NCBI GenBank assembly: GCA_016190465.1
Contig: JACPQP010000368.1
Span: forward strand, 1 to 10,613
Length of the DNA stretch: 10,613 nucleotides
Origin: Chloroflexota bacterium
GTDB lineage: Bacteria > Chloroflexota > UBA6077 > FW602-bin22 > JACPQP01
Direction of reading: 5' to 3'
Part shown: piece by piece, positions 1-6,246 of the stretch
How the letters are laid out: the number at the start of each line of letters is the position of its first letter
Position numbering within the stretch: the first letter of the stretch is position 1
Notes under the pieces: model-generated
Told to the model about the DNA's origin: nothing
Database searches by the model: none
Seen by the model: only the letters and a program-made list of their open reading frames with translations
Made by a program: the position numbers and the translations under genes

Positions 1-1
1 C

Positions 2-117
2 TAAGTAGGTCTCGCAAAGTTCACCTGCGTCCCGGGAAGGTCCAGGAAGGGCGGAGCCCGTCCTGGCGGGGTTTGGGGTGTCCCCAAAACCATCAAAAAC
101 TTCCTGATACCTACTTA
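2..117. repeat. MITE-like element with terminal inverted repeats and two hairpins
   Basis: The left end (2-21) and the inverted right end (117-98) match at 16 of 20 positions, beginning with nine perfect bases, taagtaggt. Inside are two stem-loops. The first pairs 42-47 with 61-66 and 49-52 with 56-59 around a gga loop. The second pairs 70-78 with 82-91, with one bulged A, around a tgt loop. No open reading frame fits inside. The size, inverted ends and internal folding resemble a miniature inverted-repeat transposable element or another mobile intergenic palindrome. The window starts one base before the left end, so target-site duplication cannot be tested. It could also be a structured leader of the following gene, whose ATG is 25 bases downstream. 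Confidence 0.45.
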
Positions 118-141
118 TGACTGTGGCGGAGAGGAGGCAGT

Positions 142-417
142 ATGGCAAAGCGTGAGCACGCGCGCGAGCCCATCCCCGAGCGCTTTGCCACGGTCGAGGA
201 GGCCGCGGAGTTCTTTGACACCCACGACCTGGCGGACTACTGGGAGCTGACCGAGGAGACGGAGTTCGAGGTGGCGCTGCGCGAGCGCCGCCACCTCGTC
301 GCGGTGGATCCCGAACTTGCCGACAGGATCATGGCGGAGGCTCACCGACGCGGGCTGACGACCGAGACGCTTGTCAACCTCTGGCTGAGCGAGAAGCTCC
401 ACGAAACAGTCGCCTGA
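142..417 (+). CDS. CopG-family antitoxin (PF12441-like), toxin partner not seen
   Basis: This 91-residue acidic protein has the layout of the CopG antitoxin family of type II toxin-antitoxin systems. An N-terminal segment reads IPERFATVEEAAEFFDTHDL followed by ADYWE. The C-terminal half, about residues 52-88, looks like a ribbon-helix-helix: a short strand (RRHLVAVD), a helix (PELADRIMAEAHRRG), then LTTETLVNLWLSEKL. Such proteins bind DNA as dimers, repress their own operon and neutralise a partner toxin. The start is supported by gaggagg at 131-137, four bases before the ATG. The usual partner (a BrnT-like or other small toxin) would be adjacent, but the 141 bases upstream hold a structured element and nothing convincing follows. 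It is therefore an orphan here, or its toxin lies left of the window. The family call is from recognised sequence pattern, without a database search. Confidence 0.8.
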   Translation: MAKREHAREPIPERFATVEEAAEFFDTHDLADYWELTEETEFEVALRERRHLVAVDPELADRIMAEAHRRGLTTETLVNLWLSEKLHETVA

Positions 418-1043
418 GTCGGTGTTCGTACTGATTTACGTTTGGAGCCGGCACTCAACTCCGGGCGCGGAACGCACTTGGTAGAACGGTCGGTCGGAGG
501 GAGAGTTCGGGCGCGCTCACGGGTGATCCGTTATCCACCGAAACCTCCCACCAGGTTTCTCCTGAGCGCCTGCCAGGCTCCATGCCAGCATGTGAGGAGT
601 GACGAGAGCGACAGGATGGGCGACGTGGTTACTGACAGCAGTCAGTCGACTGGCCGTCGCTGGAGGATGCACGACCAAGGCCATGCGTGTGGGAGGCGGT
701 GATCCCGCCTCCCACTGCTCGCGTTACGGACTTCGGTGGCGGAGGTCTCGGCTGCTCTCAACCTGACAGCTCCCTCGAATGCCCGCGTCCCGCGCCCGGG
801 AATCCTCCTACGCAAAGCGAAGGGCACGTCCGACGCGCTGGCGGCTGGCGGTGGATGGGATGATGGCATCCGTGGGAAGCGTCGCCAGCATCGGCGTGGA
901 CGCGGCAAGTGCCGCGATGCCAGCCCCGTCGGCCGGGGCCAACTGGTTGCCGTTGGCGCACGCGGCTCGCACGCGGACGGATACGGCGTCCCCGATGTCC
1001 GTCACGATGCCCGAGGCAGCAATCACCCGCCTGGAGAGCCGCC
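418..1043. other. 626-base region with no convincing gene
   Basis: Several overlapping open frames exist on both strands, but none has a recognisable domain plus a good ribosome binding site. The most protein-like is on the minus strand (1026-808), rich in Ala, Val, Ile and Thr with mostly G/C third positions. It reads as a small beta-rich fragment and could be a gene relic, but no family is assignable. Structured DNA is frequent: an 11-bp perfect stem at 689-715, and two neighbouring hairpins at 901-916 (6-bp stem, aagt loop) and 923-939 (6-bp stem). The stretch looks like decayed sequence between accessory genes. Confidence 0.5.
689..715. other. Strong 11-bp stem-loop, possible transcription terminator
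   Basis: Bases 689-699 (gtgggaggcgg) pair perfectly with 705-715 around a five-base loop (tgatc). The stem is very GC-rich. Neither strand shows the T run of a classical intrinsic terminator, so it may be a T-less terminator, a processing site or an intergenic repeat. It lies about 270 bases after the CopG antitoxin gene. Confidence 0.4.
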
Positions 1044-1193
1044 ATGCCGAACTCTGACAACCTGATCACCGGCCAGAGAGGAGAGCAGGTGAGGATGGAA
1101 CTGGCAAAGCGCCTCCGCCGAGAGATGCCCGCGGAAGAACGGAGCCCCTGACAGCGGCTGCGTGGCAACCACCTGTTCGGCCTGCACTCCCGT
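1044..1193 (+). pseudogene. DUF559-family protein, broken N-terminal remnant
   Basis: From the ATG at 1044 the frame reads MPNSDNLITGQRGEQVRMEL, then AKRLRREMPAEERSP, then a TGA at 1149-1151, then QRLRGNHLFGLHSR in the same frame. This matches the start of DUF559 (a very-short-patch-repair-like endonuclease fold), where members typically read LRREMTPAE, a few residues, LRxxRLxGxxFRRQ. The stop interrupts the conserved block. After about 1193 the expected FRRQ and FYC segments are not found and the next gene follows at once, so both an internal stop and loss of the catalytic C-terminal part are likely. Full members are roughly 110-130 residues; only about 50 codons are recognisable here. A GGAGAG at 1033-1038 may be its old ribosome binding site. 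Confidence 0.6.
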
Positions 1194-1232
1194 GGACATC
1201 GGAATGACCACCGCAGAAGTGCGGCTGGAGGA

Positions 1233-1949
1233 CTAGTAGAGCGCCCGGATGCCCGCCACGTCTCCTGGGCCCAGGGTCCGCTTGTAGGTCTCCCGCACCT
1301 GGCTGTACTGGTACAGGGTGAGGAGCGCGCCCTCCCGGTTTTTTACGTGGTCGAGCCCGACGACGTGACCGGCCTCGTGAGCGACGATGTTCTGGACGTC
1401 GAAGGCGTTCGGCCCCGCGGCGAGCGCGCACTCCGCGAAGGGGAAGATCGCCCAGGAAAGGTCGCTGTTCAGGATCACCTCGAAGGCGACGATGCTCTTG
1501 CTCCCCCGGGAGATCCCCACCCCGGTCACGGCGATCGGCGCGGTCGGGCCGGTCCCCAGGCTGTCCCAGCGGACCGTCCCCTGCACCGCCACGCCCGCGT
1601 TGGTCTCTCGCTGGAAGAAGTTGGCCGTGACGTCGTCGGCGGCGTCCCAGGTCTCGAACGCGGCCTCGACCTGGGCGGCGGCATCGCCGAGGCTGACCCC
1701 GCCGGGTGCGTTCAGGACGCGATACCGCACGGGGAAGCTCTGCCAGCGGATGCCCCCACGGATGAAGGCAAAATCGGTGGCGGTGGGTGGGCAGGCCGGC
1801 TCGGGGCCAATCCCCGGATGGATGGGCCGCCGGTAGTGGACGAAGCGGACCCACTCGATCTCCTCGGGCGGGTCGGGCGGCGCGGCCACGGCGGCCGGCC
1901 CGACCAGGGCGAATGCCAGCAGCGTCAGAAGAGCGAGCAGCTTTCGCAC
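1233..1949 (-). CDS. Secreted matrixin-type zinc metalloprotease (M10 family)
   Basis: The 238-residue protein begins with a typical signal peptide: MRK, a Leu/Ala-rich hydrophobic core over residues 4-18, and an Ala-x-Ala-type cleavage site near residue 23. The mature part contains the matrixin zinc signature HEAGHVVGLDH at residues 191-201, giving three zinc-binding His (191, 195, 201) and the catalytic Glu 192. The C-terminal TLGPGDVAGIRALY is the usual matrixin ending. It is probably an exported protease or a self-contained peptidase domain, with no visible propeptide cysteine switch, hemopexin domain or anchor. The Met of the Met-turn, expected some residues after the third His, is absent; the segment reads GALLTLYQY. 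The GTG start at 1949 follows AGGAGG by 11 bases and gives the best signal peptide. It is monocistronic. Confidence 0.85.
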   Translation of the reverse strand: MRKLLALLTLLAFALVGPAAVAAPPDPPEEIEWVRFVHYRRPIHPGIGPEPACPPTATDFAFIRGGIRWQSFPVRYRVLNAPGGVSLGDAAAQVEAAFETWDAADDVTANFFQRETNAGVAVQGTVRWDSLGTGPTAPIAVTGVGISRGSKSIVAFEVILNSDLSWAIFPFAECALAAGPNAFDVQNIVAHEAGHVVGLDHVKNREGALLTLYQYSQVRETYKRTLGPGDVAGIRALY

Positions 1950-1972
1950 GGCGTGCCATTCCTCCTGCTCGG

Positions 1973-2072
1973 CCTGCCGGGCTCATGCTCCGGCAGGCGG
2001 GGGTAAAGGGGGAGAATCCTCCCCCTTCCCCGGCGTCGCAGGAAGCCGGCCAGGACGGGCGGTGCCCTGGCC
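1973..2072. repeat. Cluster of three hairpins in the divergent intergenic region
   Basis: Three inverted repeats lie upstream of the matrixin gene. They are 1973-1980 with 1990-1997 (8 bp), 2006-2014 with 2019-2027 (9 bp, purine arm aagggggag, four-base loop), and 2048-2054 with 2066-2072 (7 bp). The third resembles the first hairpin of the element at the left edge of the window: both share ccagga, one variable base, gggcgg, and a closing ctgg arm. They may be copies of an intergenic repeat family or structure in the matrixin leader RNA. Confidence 0.4.
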
Positions 2073-2127
2073 TTGTGAACAGACTGTCACGTGCAGGGTT
2101 GACCAACGCAAGATACTGCCAGAGCTA

Positions 2128-2169
2128 CCAGCAGATGGCTTGCTGGCGCCAGCTCGTGTGCGGTAGAAT
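2128..2169 (+). promoter_or_regulatory. Candidate promoter with overlapping palindrome for the DUF1848 gene
   Basis: A -10-like box tagaat (2164-2169, five of six to consensus) is preceded at 18 bases by ttgctg (2140-2145, a weak -35). The -35 overlaps the 12-base perfect palindrome gctggcgccagc (2142-2153), and ccagca at 2128-2133 pairs alternatively with tgctgg at 2141-2146. The arrangement is that of an operator overlapping a promoter. Transcription would start about 140 bases before the preferred ATG at 2317. Confidence 0.3.
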
Positions 2170-2316
2170 ACATCCGGTGTTCATCTTTGGAAACGATGTC
2201 CTGGCAGTTTGACGATACCGGAGCACATCGCATGCGAGACGATCGCCGAGTTCAGCATCCGATTCTTTGAGTGCTTGGCCAACGGGCTTTCTCGCCTGAG
2301 AGTGAGGTGGTCGGAA

Positions 2317-3366
2317 ATGCCGACGAACAATCCGCCCGGTCGGTTGACTGGAGTACCGACGCAACTGGGGCTGGGGTGGAGCGCTGAGGAGACTGGCGAC
2401 AGCAGCAGGGCAGACTCGGCTTCCGTCCGCACGCCGGATTGCATCCACGCACAGATCGGTCGCTTACGAGCTCCACGACCACGGGTCATCTCCGCCAGCA
2501 AGCGCACTGACATCCCGGCTTTCTACCTGCCCTGGCTGATCAAGCGTTGCCGGGAGGGGTGGGTCGACGTACCGAACCCGGTCTACCGCTACGCTTCCGA
2601 CCCCTGTCTCCGGCTGACCCACGTCTCCCTTGAACCGAGGCACGTCCAGGCCATCGTGTGGTGGTCGAAAAACTACGCCCACTATGTCGACCGCTACGCC
2701 GAGTTCGCCCAGTACCGGACGCAGTATTTCCACTTCACGATCAACTCCCGACGGGAGGACCTGATCTGGCTGGAGCCGCACGTGCCGCCGTTAGAGAAGG
2801 TGTTTGCCCAGGTCGAGTCACTGGCCAGGCTGCGCGGTGAGCCGAGGATGATCGCCTGGCGGTACGACCCCATCTGTTTCTGGACCGAGTGTGGCAAGCG
2901 CCGAAGTAGCTGGGACCCCGACTTCTTTGACCACGTGTGCCGCCAGCTCACCAGGATGGAGGTCCGGATCTGTTTCACCAGTGTGGCCGACCGCTATGCG
3001 AAGTTCGAGCAGCGCATCAACCGGATGTTCCCGCACATCGCTCTACGGGATCCGGACGGGCCGGAACTCGAAGCGATCGCTGGGAGGATGGTCGAGATCG
3101 CGACGACACACGGGATGGAGTTACTCTCCTGCACCGAGCCGGGCCTGGCCAGTCGTCCCGGTTTCCAGAAGGGATCCTGCATCGATGGCCCTCTCCTGGG
3201 TGGACGGAGCGGCGAGGCCACCGATCGCAAGATGAAGGGTCGGACCGAGTGCGGTTGCACGGTCCACACCGACATCGGCGATTACGTCACGCAGGAGTGC
3301 CGCTATTCATGTGTCTACTGCTACGCGAATCCGAACAGCCGTCGCTTTCGGGTGCAGGCCCACTGA
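2317..3366 (+). CDS. DUF1848 family protein with C-terminal CX3CX2C cysteine motif
   Basis: The protein matches the uncharacterised DUF1848 family (PF08902). It has VISASKRTDIPAFY at about residue 57, then IVWWSKN (family: FWTKNP), FHFTINS, MIAWRYDPI, GSCIDGPLL, and the C-terminal block ECGC, DIGDY, CRYSCVYCYAN. In the 349-residue version cysteines 328, 332 and 335 form CX3CX2C, as in radical SAM iron-sulfur sites, with two more at 312 and 314. An iron-sulfur cofactor is an inference; the family's reaction is unknown to me. The ATG at 2317 is chosen because GAGGTGG lies six bases before it. The frame is open further upstream to a TTG at 2209, but that part has no family resemblance. The roughly 55 residues before the domain are also unusual. 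Base composition looks less GC-rich than the flanking genes, suggesting separate acquisition. Confidence 0.85.
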   Translation: MPTNNPPGRLTGVPTQLGLGWSAEETGDSSRADSASVRTPDCIHAQIGRLRAPRPRVISASKRTDIPAFYLPWLIKRCREGWVDVPNPVYRYASDPCLRLTHVSLEPRHVQAIVWWSKNYAHYVDRYAEFAQYRTQYFHFTINSRREDLIWLEPHVPPLEKVFAQVESLARLRGEPRMIAWRYDPICFWTECGKRRSSWDPDFFDHVCRQLTRMEVRICFTSVADRYAKFEQRINRMFPHIALRDPDGPELEAIAGRMVEIATTHGMELLSCTEPGLASRPGFQKGSCIDGPLLGGRSGEATDRKMKGRTECGCTVHTDIGDYVTQECRYSCVYCYANPNSRRFRVQAH

Positions 3367-3852
3367 GCCAGAGCGCGCGAAGAAGACATCAGGCGTGACG
3401 TCATCGTCTCGACTGGATTTCAGAACCACCCCTCGCCCGGGTGGTTGACCCCAGTGCGTCTCGAGGTGGAGGTGCTGGCGCTGAGTGGGCAATTGCAGGA
3501 GGCAGGACGGCTCCTCCAGCGGTATCCTGACTTGCGCCTGAACGGCCTGGCACCAACCACACGCCGAGCTGTCGAGGAGTCGCGGCTCACTTCGACAGAA
3601 CTACCGGGCAAGCTTCGCCATGAGGACGACTGCCGCGCGATCACGGAGCTGTGCTTCGACCTCCAGGGCCCAGCGGAGGGCCCAGGCCCGGCCGGACTCG
3701 GGCACGGTTGGCCATCGGGACGAGGTGGCCCGAGACCGCAGACGCTCGACTGGGCCAATCACCCGTCGAGTCCTCGACGTGGCGGGTAGTAACCGCGACG
3801 GGCTGGTAGTGGGGTGATTCCGCAGACAGCAGATGGAGGTCGTACAGATGAC
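3367..3852. other. 486-base region without a convincing gene
   Basis: A plus-strand frame beginning with TTG at 3445 could encode 114 residues (start LEVEVLALSGQLQEAGRLLQ), but it has no family I recognise, no clear ribosome binding site, and a Gly/Pro/Arg-rich tail typical of chance frames. The opposite strand also has an open, low-complexity frame. An imperfect 16-base palindrome lies at 3764-3779 (cgtcgag, tc, ctcgacg). I see no other feature apart from the terminator-like hairpin near its left end. Confidence 0.45.
3424..3446 (+). terminator. Terminator-like hairpin after the DUF1848 gene
   Basis: An 8-bp perfect stem, aaccaccc (3424-3431) with gggtggtt (3439-3446), encloses a seven-base loop 57 bases after the DUF1848 stop codon. 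The right arm ends in TT without a longer T run, so intrinsic termination is plausible but not strongly supported. Confidence 0.35.
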
Positions 3853-4878
3853 CTAGTAGCCCTGGGCTTTCCCGACTGCGAACTCGGCCAGAGCGTCGGC
3901 GAGTGCGATGAGCTCGTCGCGATACTCCAGATCTGCCCACCACTCGGGCTCGCCTGTCCGCAGGCGCTCGGCCCCGACCCAGGCGCCGACGAGGTTGCCG
4001 GCCATCGCGGCGACCGTGTCCGCGTCGTGGCCGGCGTAGACGGCCGTGAGGAGGACCTGCCGCGGGTCGCCCGGCGAGCGCAGGAAGCAGTAGAGAGCGG
4101 CCGGCACCGACTCGAGAGCGTAGGCCCCGTTCCAGGTGTGGCGGAAGACCGCGGCCGGGTCGGGCCAGGTGAGAAGCTCTTTTACCTCGCGGACCCGCTC
4201 GGCCAGCCGGACCGGGCGCCCGCCCGGCCTACGCTCCATCGTCGGCTCGCGCTCCATCCCCTCGATGGCCTGAGCGGCGAAGGCGAGGCACGCGTGCGGG
4301 TCGAGCTCGGTAGTCCCACGGAGGGCCTCCCTTACGCACCAGGCGACTCCCGCGGCGATGACGACGGCTCCGGCGACCCCGACCCGATGCGTGTGGGTCG
4401 GGACGGCCGAGAGCACAGCGTCCCGGACGAGCTCGTCGGGGGTCGGGGCGAGCGCCCAGAGGAGGCCGAGAGGTGAGGCCCGCATCGCCGCCCCATTGCT
4501 GGCCGAGTTGGCCTCCAGGCCCGCCTCCCACCAGGGCGCGCCGCCTGCGAGGGCCTGTACCGCCTGCGTCGTCGCCCGACCCTTGCCCCGGCCGATGGGC
4601 AGCCAGGCGACGAGCCGGCGTGCGAAGTCGGCAGGGTCGAAGTCGCCTCGGGTCGCGATGAGGCTCCGGGCGAGCTCCATCGTGAGCTGGGTGTCGTCGG
4701 TGATCGTGCCGACCGGGCCGCCACGGTAGCCCCGCCAGGGGTGGTAGTGGGCGAGCCCGTCGGGACCGTAGCGGCGGAGGAGCTCGGCAGGGTCTCCTCT
4801 CTCCGCAGGACGACCAAGGGCGTCTCCTACCGCACCCCAAAGCAGGCAGCCGGGATAGAGGTCGTGAGGCGCGGTCAC
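3853..4878 (-). CDS. ADP-ribosylglycohydrolase family protein
   Basis: The 341-residue protein fits the ADP-ribosylglycohydrolase family (PF03747), which uses a dinuclear Mg2+ site to remove ADP-ribose from proteins or small acceptors. The expected blocks are in order: GCLLWGAVGDALG (10-22), TDDT (60-63), SNGAAMRASPLG (127-138), HTHRVGVAG (162-170) and AGHDADTVAAMAGNLVGA (282-299). TDDT and D285/D287 supply the metal-binding aspartates; a His stands where GGDTDT is more usual, but the DxD is kept. The reading frame stays open upstream to 5091, adding up to 71 residues with no resemblance to the family. I chose the GTG at 4878 because family members begin shortly before GCLLGxxxGDALG. An ATG at 4953 is the main alternative. 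No toxin-like ADP-ribosyltransferase neighbour is visible, and the physiological target is unknown. Confidence 0.88.
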   Translation of the reverse strand: MTAPHDLYPGCLLWGAVGDALGRPAERGDPAELLRRYGPDGLAHYHPWRGYRGGPVGTITDDTQLTMELARSLIATRGDFDPADFARRLVAWLPIGRGKGRATTQAVQALAGGAPWWEAGLEANSASNGAAMRASPLGLLWALAPTPDELVRDAVLSAVPTHTHRVGVAGAVVIAAGVAWCVREALRGTTELDPHACLAFAAQAIEGMEREPTMERRPGGRPVRLAERVREVKELLTWPDPAAVFRHTWNGAYALESVPAALYCFLRSPGDPRQVLLTAVYAGHDADTVAAMAGNLVGAWVGAERLRTGEPEWWADLEYRDELIALADALAEFAVGKAQGY

Positions 4879-5079
4879 GACGAGAACTCGCTGCTCCGGG
4901 CTCGCCCAACTGGATCTGGACCGGACGTAGCGCGCGACGACACGTTGCAGCATGCTCGCGTCAGAATGATCTATGAGATGCCCTCCTCGTGCGTTGCATC
5001 GTGTCAGAGCGTCAATCGCCGCCAGCTTGAGGCTATGCGTCGCCGCGAGCTTTGAGCCACCCTGACCCTTGGGATCCCG

Positions 5080-5108
5080 GTTGTACCACACGTCAGGTCA
5101 TCAGGCAA
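5080..5108 (-). promoter_or_regulatory. Candidate sigma-70 type promoter for the ADP-ribosylglycohydrolase gene
   Basis: On the minus strand, ttgcct (5108-5103, four of six) and tacaac (5085-5080, four of six) are separated by exactly 17 bases. If used, transcription starts near 5073, which would exclude the farthest upstream GTG at 5091 as the start codon. The match is modest. Confidence 0.22.
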
Positions 5109-5238
5109 GCCTCCCTTCTCGGCGGGCCTCACCGAGACGCTCGCGTTTGCGGCCTGAATGGATAAAGTCTCGCTTTGTCCCCCTTCGCCACCGGCATCCG
5201 TGCGATGGGAGGGTCGGTAACCCAACTGGCGGGATCGC

Positions 5239-5796
5239 TTACGCCCACACCTCGCCCAGGCGAATGGTCAGATCGGGGAACGGCGCGGCGCTGACCGTCT
5301 CGTCGGCCTGCCCCTCCACGCTCAACTGGTAGCCGCCCTCGACCAGGTTGAACGCCTGGAACCGGCGCTGATCCGGATCGAGCATCCAGAGATGGGGGAC
5401 GCCGAACCGCGCGTACAACTGGCGCTTGATCACGCGATCGCGGTGCCTCGTCGTCGGGGAGAGCACCTCGACCACCAGGTCGGGCGGGCCGCCGACGTAG
5501 CGCTCGCCGATGGTCCCCTCCCGCTCGCGCGCCACGAACAGGATGTCCGGCTGCACCACGGTGGTCTCGCTCAGCAGCACGTCCAATGGCGCGAAGAGGA
5601 CGGTCCCCAGGTTGCGCGGGCGGACGTGGCTCTCCAGAGCCCAGTCCAGATTTCCCACGACTCGCTGGTGGCGGCTTCCCGACGCTGGCGTCACTTCGAT
5701 CTCACCCTCGTAGAGTTCGTACCGGTTCCCGTCCTCGGGGAGCTGCCGGTAGTCGTCGTAGGTCAGGATGATTCGCTCGGGTTGGGTAGCCACCAT
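5239..5796 (-). CDS. Uma2 family putative endonuclease (DUF820)
   Basis: This 185-residue protein has the standard length and order of the Uma2/DUF820 family, a PD-(D/E)XK-like nuclease fold abundant in Cyanobacteria and Chloroflexota. Visible blocks are YELYEGEIEVTPASG (26-40), VVQPDILFVA (80-89), PPDLVVEVLSPTTRHRD (104-120), then a Lys and Tyr in KRQLYARFGVPHLWMLDP. Asp84, Glu110 and Lys124 are the likely active-site set. The biological role of Uma2 proteins is unsettled. AGGAGG sits only two bases before the ATG at 5796, so the next codon, GTG at 5793 with five-base spacing, may be the true start. It lies 30 bases after the HEPN gene in the same direction and probably shares its transcript. 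Confidence 0.9.
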   Translation of the reverse strand: MVATQPERIILTYDDYRQLPEDGNRYELYEGEIEVTPASGSRHQRVVGNLDWALESHVRPRNLGTVLFAPLDVLLSETTVVQPDILFVAREREGTIGERYVGGPPDLVVEVLSPTTRHRDRVIKRQLYARFGVPHLWMLDPDQRRFQAFNLVEGGYQLSVEGQADETVSAAPFPDLTIRLGEVWA

Positions 5797-5826
5797 CGCC
5801 TCCTGTGTGGAGCTACTGGCGAGCGC

Positions 5827-6246
5827 TCACCGGCCCGCTTCTGGATCGAGACCGTGCTCGCCCAGGTCCCGGCACACCGACTGCCACACCGCTCGCGCCT
5901 GCGTGACCGCCTCTCGCGCATCGGTCTCGGTGGCCTCGGGCCAGGAGCCGGGATAGCGCGCCCGCATTGCCCAGATGCTCAAGCCGGCCAGACGGGGATG
6001 GTCCACCGTTACCCGCCACTCGGACGGCAGCAAGTTCCGTAGCGCATCCAGGTCGTGGCGCCACGGGAAATCGATCCGGAGGAAGACGAGCGCCGTCTTG
6101 ATCGCTTTCTCGGCTGACTGCTGGGCAAGGAAGCACGCGTGCCGAAATGGGCCGGCTTGCCGCACGATTGCCTCGGCCGTGTCGAGATCCTCGCGGGCCT
6201 AGCGGAGCCACCGCCGAGCCTCTTCAAGCTGCTGGTTCTCGGTCAT
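5827..6246 (-). pseudogene. HEPN-domain protein (HepT-like) with in-frame TAG at codon 16
   Basis: From the ATG at 6246 the frame reads MTENQQLEEARRWLR, TAG (6201-6199), AREDLDTAEAIV, then RQAGPFRHACFLAQQSAEKA and onward for 139 codons. It has the expected HEPN (PF05168) features: ARxDLxxAE in helix 1, FLAQQSAEKAIKTALV in helix 2, WRHDL, and RYPGSWPEA before the last helix. Such proteins pair with MNT nucleotidyltransferases; HEPN is the toxin-type RNase in HepT/MntA systems. The stop removes the start of helix 1. The only later start is a GTG at 6165, inside the domain and without a ribosome binding site. The ATG overlaps the MNT gene by 23 bases, the usual tight coupling. Explanations are a decayed toxin, suppressed TAG, or a sequence error (CAG or TGG would restore the frame). 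TAG ends two other genes here, so recoding is unlikely. Confidence 0.8.

Noticed and set aside
442..702. 86-codon plus-strand open frame after the CopG antitoxin, considered as its toxin
   Set aside because: No toxin-family pattern, no ribosome binding site, and Arg/Ser-rich random composition.
1066..2106. 346-codon minus-strand open frame
   Set aside because: It is an Arg/Gly/Pro-rich shadow of the matrixin gene in another frame; the matrixin frame has the signal peptide and zinc motif.
3396..3403. tgacgtca palindrome
   Set aside because: Eight bases, single occurrence and no nearby promoter; expected by chance at this length.
3445..3789. 114-codon plus-strand frame
   Set aside because: TTG start without a Shine-Dalgarno sequence, chance-like Gly/Pro-rich tail and no family; kept only as a note in the intergenic entry.
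3814..4476. 220-codon plus-strand open frame
   Set aside because: Antisense to the ADP-ribosylglycohydrolase gene, with no family resemblance.
6199..6201. Genome-wide TAG reassignment as explanation of the HEPN internal stop
   Set aside because: TAG ends the matrixin and ADP-ribosylglycohydrolase genes in this window right after normal C termini, so it acts as a stop.
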